From Desulfocapsa sp. (GTDB lineage: Bacteria > Desulfobacterota > Desulfobulbia > Desulfobulbales > Desulfocapsaceae): a DNA stretch of 64,000 nt. Positions 63,732-64,000 of the stretch are shown piece by piece. The first letter of the stretch is position 1; every line of letters starts with the position of its first letter. The position numbers and the translations under genes are program-made. The notes beneath the pieces are model-generated. The model was not told where the DNA came from and made no database searches. It worked only from the letters and a program-made list of their open reading frames with translations. Location of the stretch: the NCBI GenBank assembly GCA_013792135.1, contig VMSP01000058.1, positions 24,911 through 88,910 on the forward strand. The letters run 5' to 3'.

Positions 63732-63866
63732 CTATCCATAAAGTGTTTCTATCCACCTGATCGCTTCGGTATCATTTATCTTGCCGAGATATCGTTGCGT
63801 GGTCGACAAGTCTGCATGCCTCAGGATAACCTTGCTGACAATTTCAATGGGAGTTCCAGTATAATT
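63732..63866 (-). pseudogene. Tyrosine recombinase, C-terminal fragment
   Basis: About 44 codons ending at TAG 63732: 'VSKVILRHADLSTTQRYLGKIND' is the C-terminal box of phage-type integrases with the His and the nucleophilic Tyr. The 5' part was cut off by the insertion element that starts near 63867. It is not integron integrase-like in its end. Confidence 0.75.
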
Positions 63867-64000
63867 CCCCCCAATTTTCGGACAGCCCCTTAAGCTCTAA
63901 AATGCTATAAAAGGGTAACCAAAAACATGAGGAGAATGGAAGAACATGCAACGCAAAAACTACCCTGCAGATTTTAAGGCCAAGGTTTCCTTGGAGGCCA
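63867..64000 (+). mobile_element. IS3-family element, left end (partial)
   Basis: Sequence changes from integrase code to a CCCCCAATTTTCGGACAG end, then a transposase gene. Cut by the window edge; boundaries approximate. Confidence 0.55.
63946..64000 (+). CDS. IS3-family OrfA transposase (partial)
   Basis: 18 codons from ATG 63946: MQRKNYPADFKAKVSLEA, which is the usual start of IS3-type OrfA (FKAKVALEAL). Runs off the window. Differs from the OrfA at 57880, so it is a second IS type. Confidence 0.7.
   Translation, partial: MQRKNYPADFKAKVSLEA

Overview
The window looks like the chromosome of a Gram-negative, probably deltaproteobacterial (Desulfobacterota, Desulfobulbales-like) bacterium. 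This is an inference from the type IV pilus locus, split-type glyQ, secB, a selenocysteine tRNA and gene styles; no rRNA is present to confirm it.

Layout. 1-5.9 kb: 3' end of a type IV pilus assembly operon (pilO end, pilP, an AMIN/STN/TPR protein, a secretin, a lipoprotein). 5.9-19.5 kb: housekeeping genes (secB, uvrA, a CoA-binding protein, glyQ without glyS, tRNA-Sec, a periplasmic ATP-dependent ligase, tRNA-Met, groL-groES, ilvE, an AI-2E/PerM transporter). 19.8 kb to at least 43.6 kb: an integrative conjugative element attached at the 3' end of a tRNA-Pro gene. It carries a tyrosine integrase, two divergent XRE regulators, an F-type type IV secretion gene set (TraA-L-E-K-B-V-C-W-U, TrbC, TrbI, TraF-type peptidase, TraF, TraH, TraG), and in the middle of that operon a TrfA-type replication initiator with an iteron origin. 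No relaxase, coupling protein or TraN is visible, and the second attachment site is not in the window, so the right boundary is unknown. 43.8-46.9 kb: an AAA+/DUF4143 ATPase and a DMT exporter with a His-rich tail.

46.9-50.0 kb holds the most striking locus: a minus-strand operon (possible RHH protein, ArsR regulator, then four genes in a row) in which each of the last four genes has an in-frame UGA followed at 18-25 nt by a small hairpin with G in the first two loop positions. Read as selenocysteine, the broken small ORFs become complete proteins: a helical protein with a Sec-x3-Cys motif, two small thioredoxin/glutaredoxin-like proteins (one with Sec-Val-Thr-Cys), and a 376-residue membrane protein whose C-terminal membrane segments lie after the UGA. 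The tRNA-Sec gene at 11.3 kb shows that the host has the adaptor. I think this is an ArsR-controlled four-selenoprotein redox system; whether it has already been described needs a literature check.

50.1-55.6 kb: an ABC export operon (ATPase, FtsX-type permease, LolA-like protein, outer membrane barrel) and a chrA gene with a homopolymer frameshift. 55.7-64 kb: a scrap region with an IS3-family element containing unrelated gene fragments (ModE C-terminus, ECF sigma N-terminus, integrase N-terminus), a group IIC-type intron inserted in an attC-like site, a 1503-residue nuclease-STAND NTPase probably acting in phage defence and flanked by attC-like sites, then an integrase remnant cut by another IS3-type element that runs off the window.
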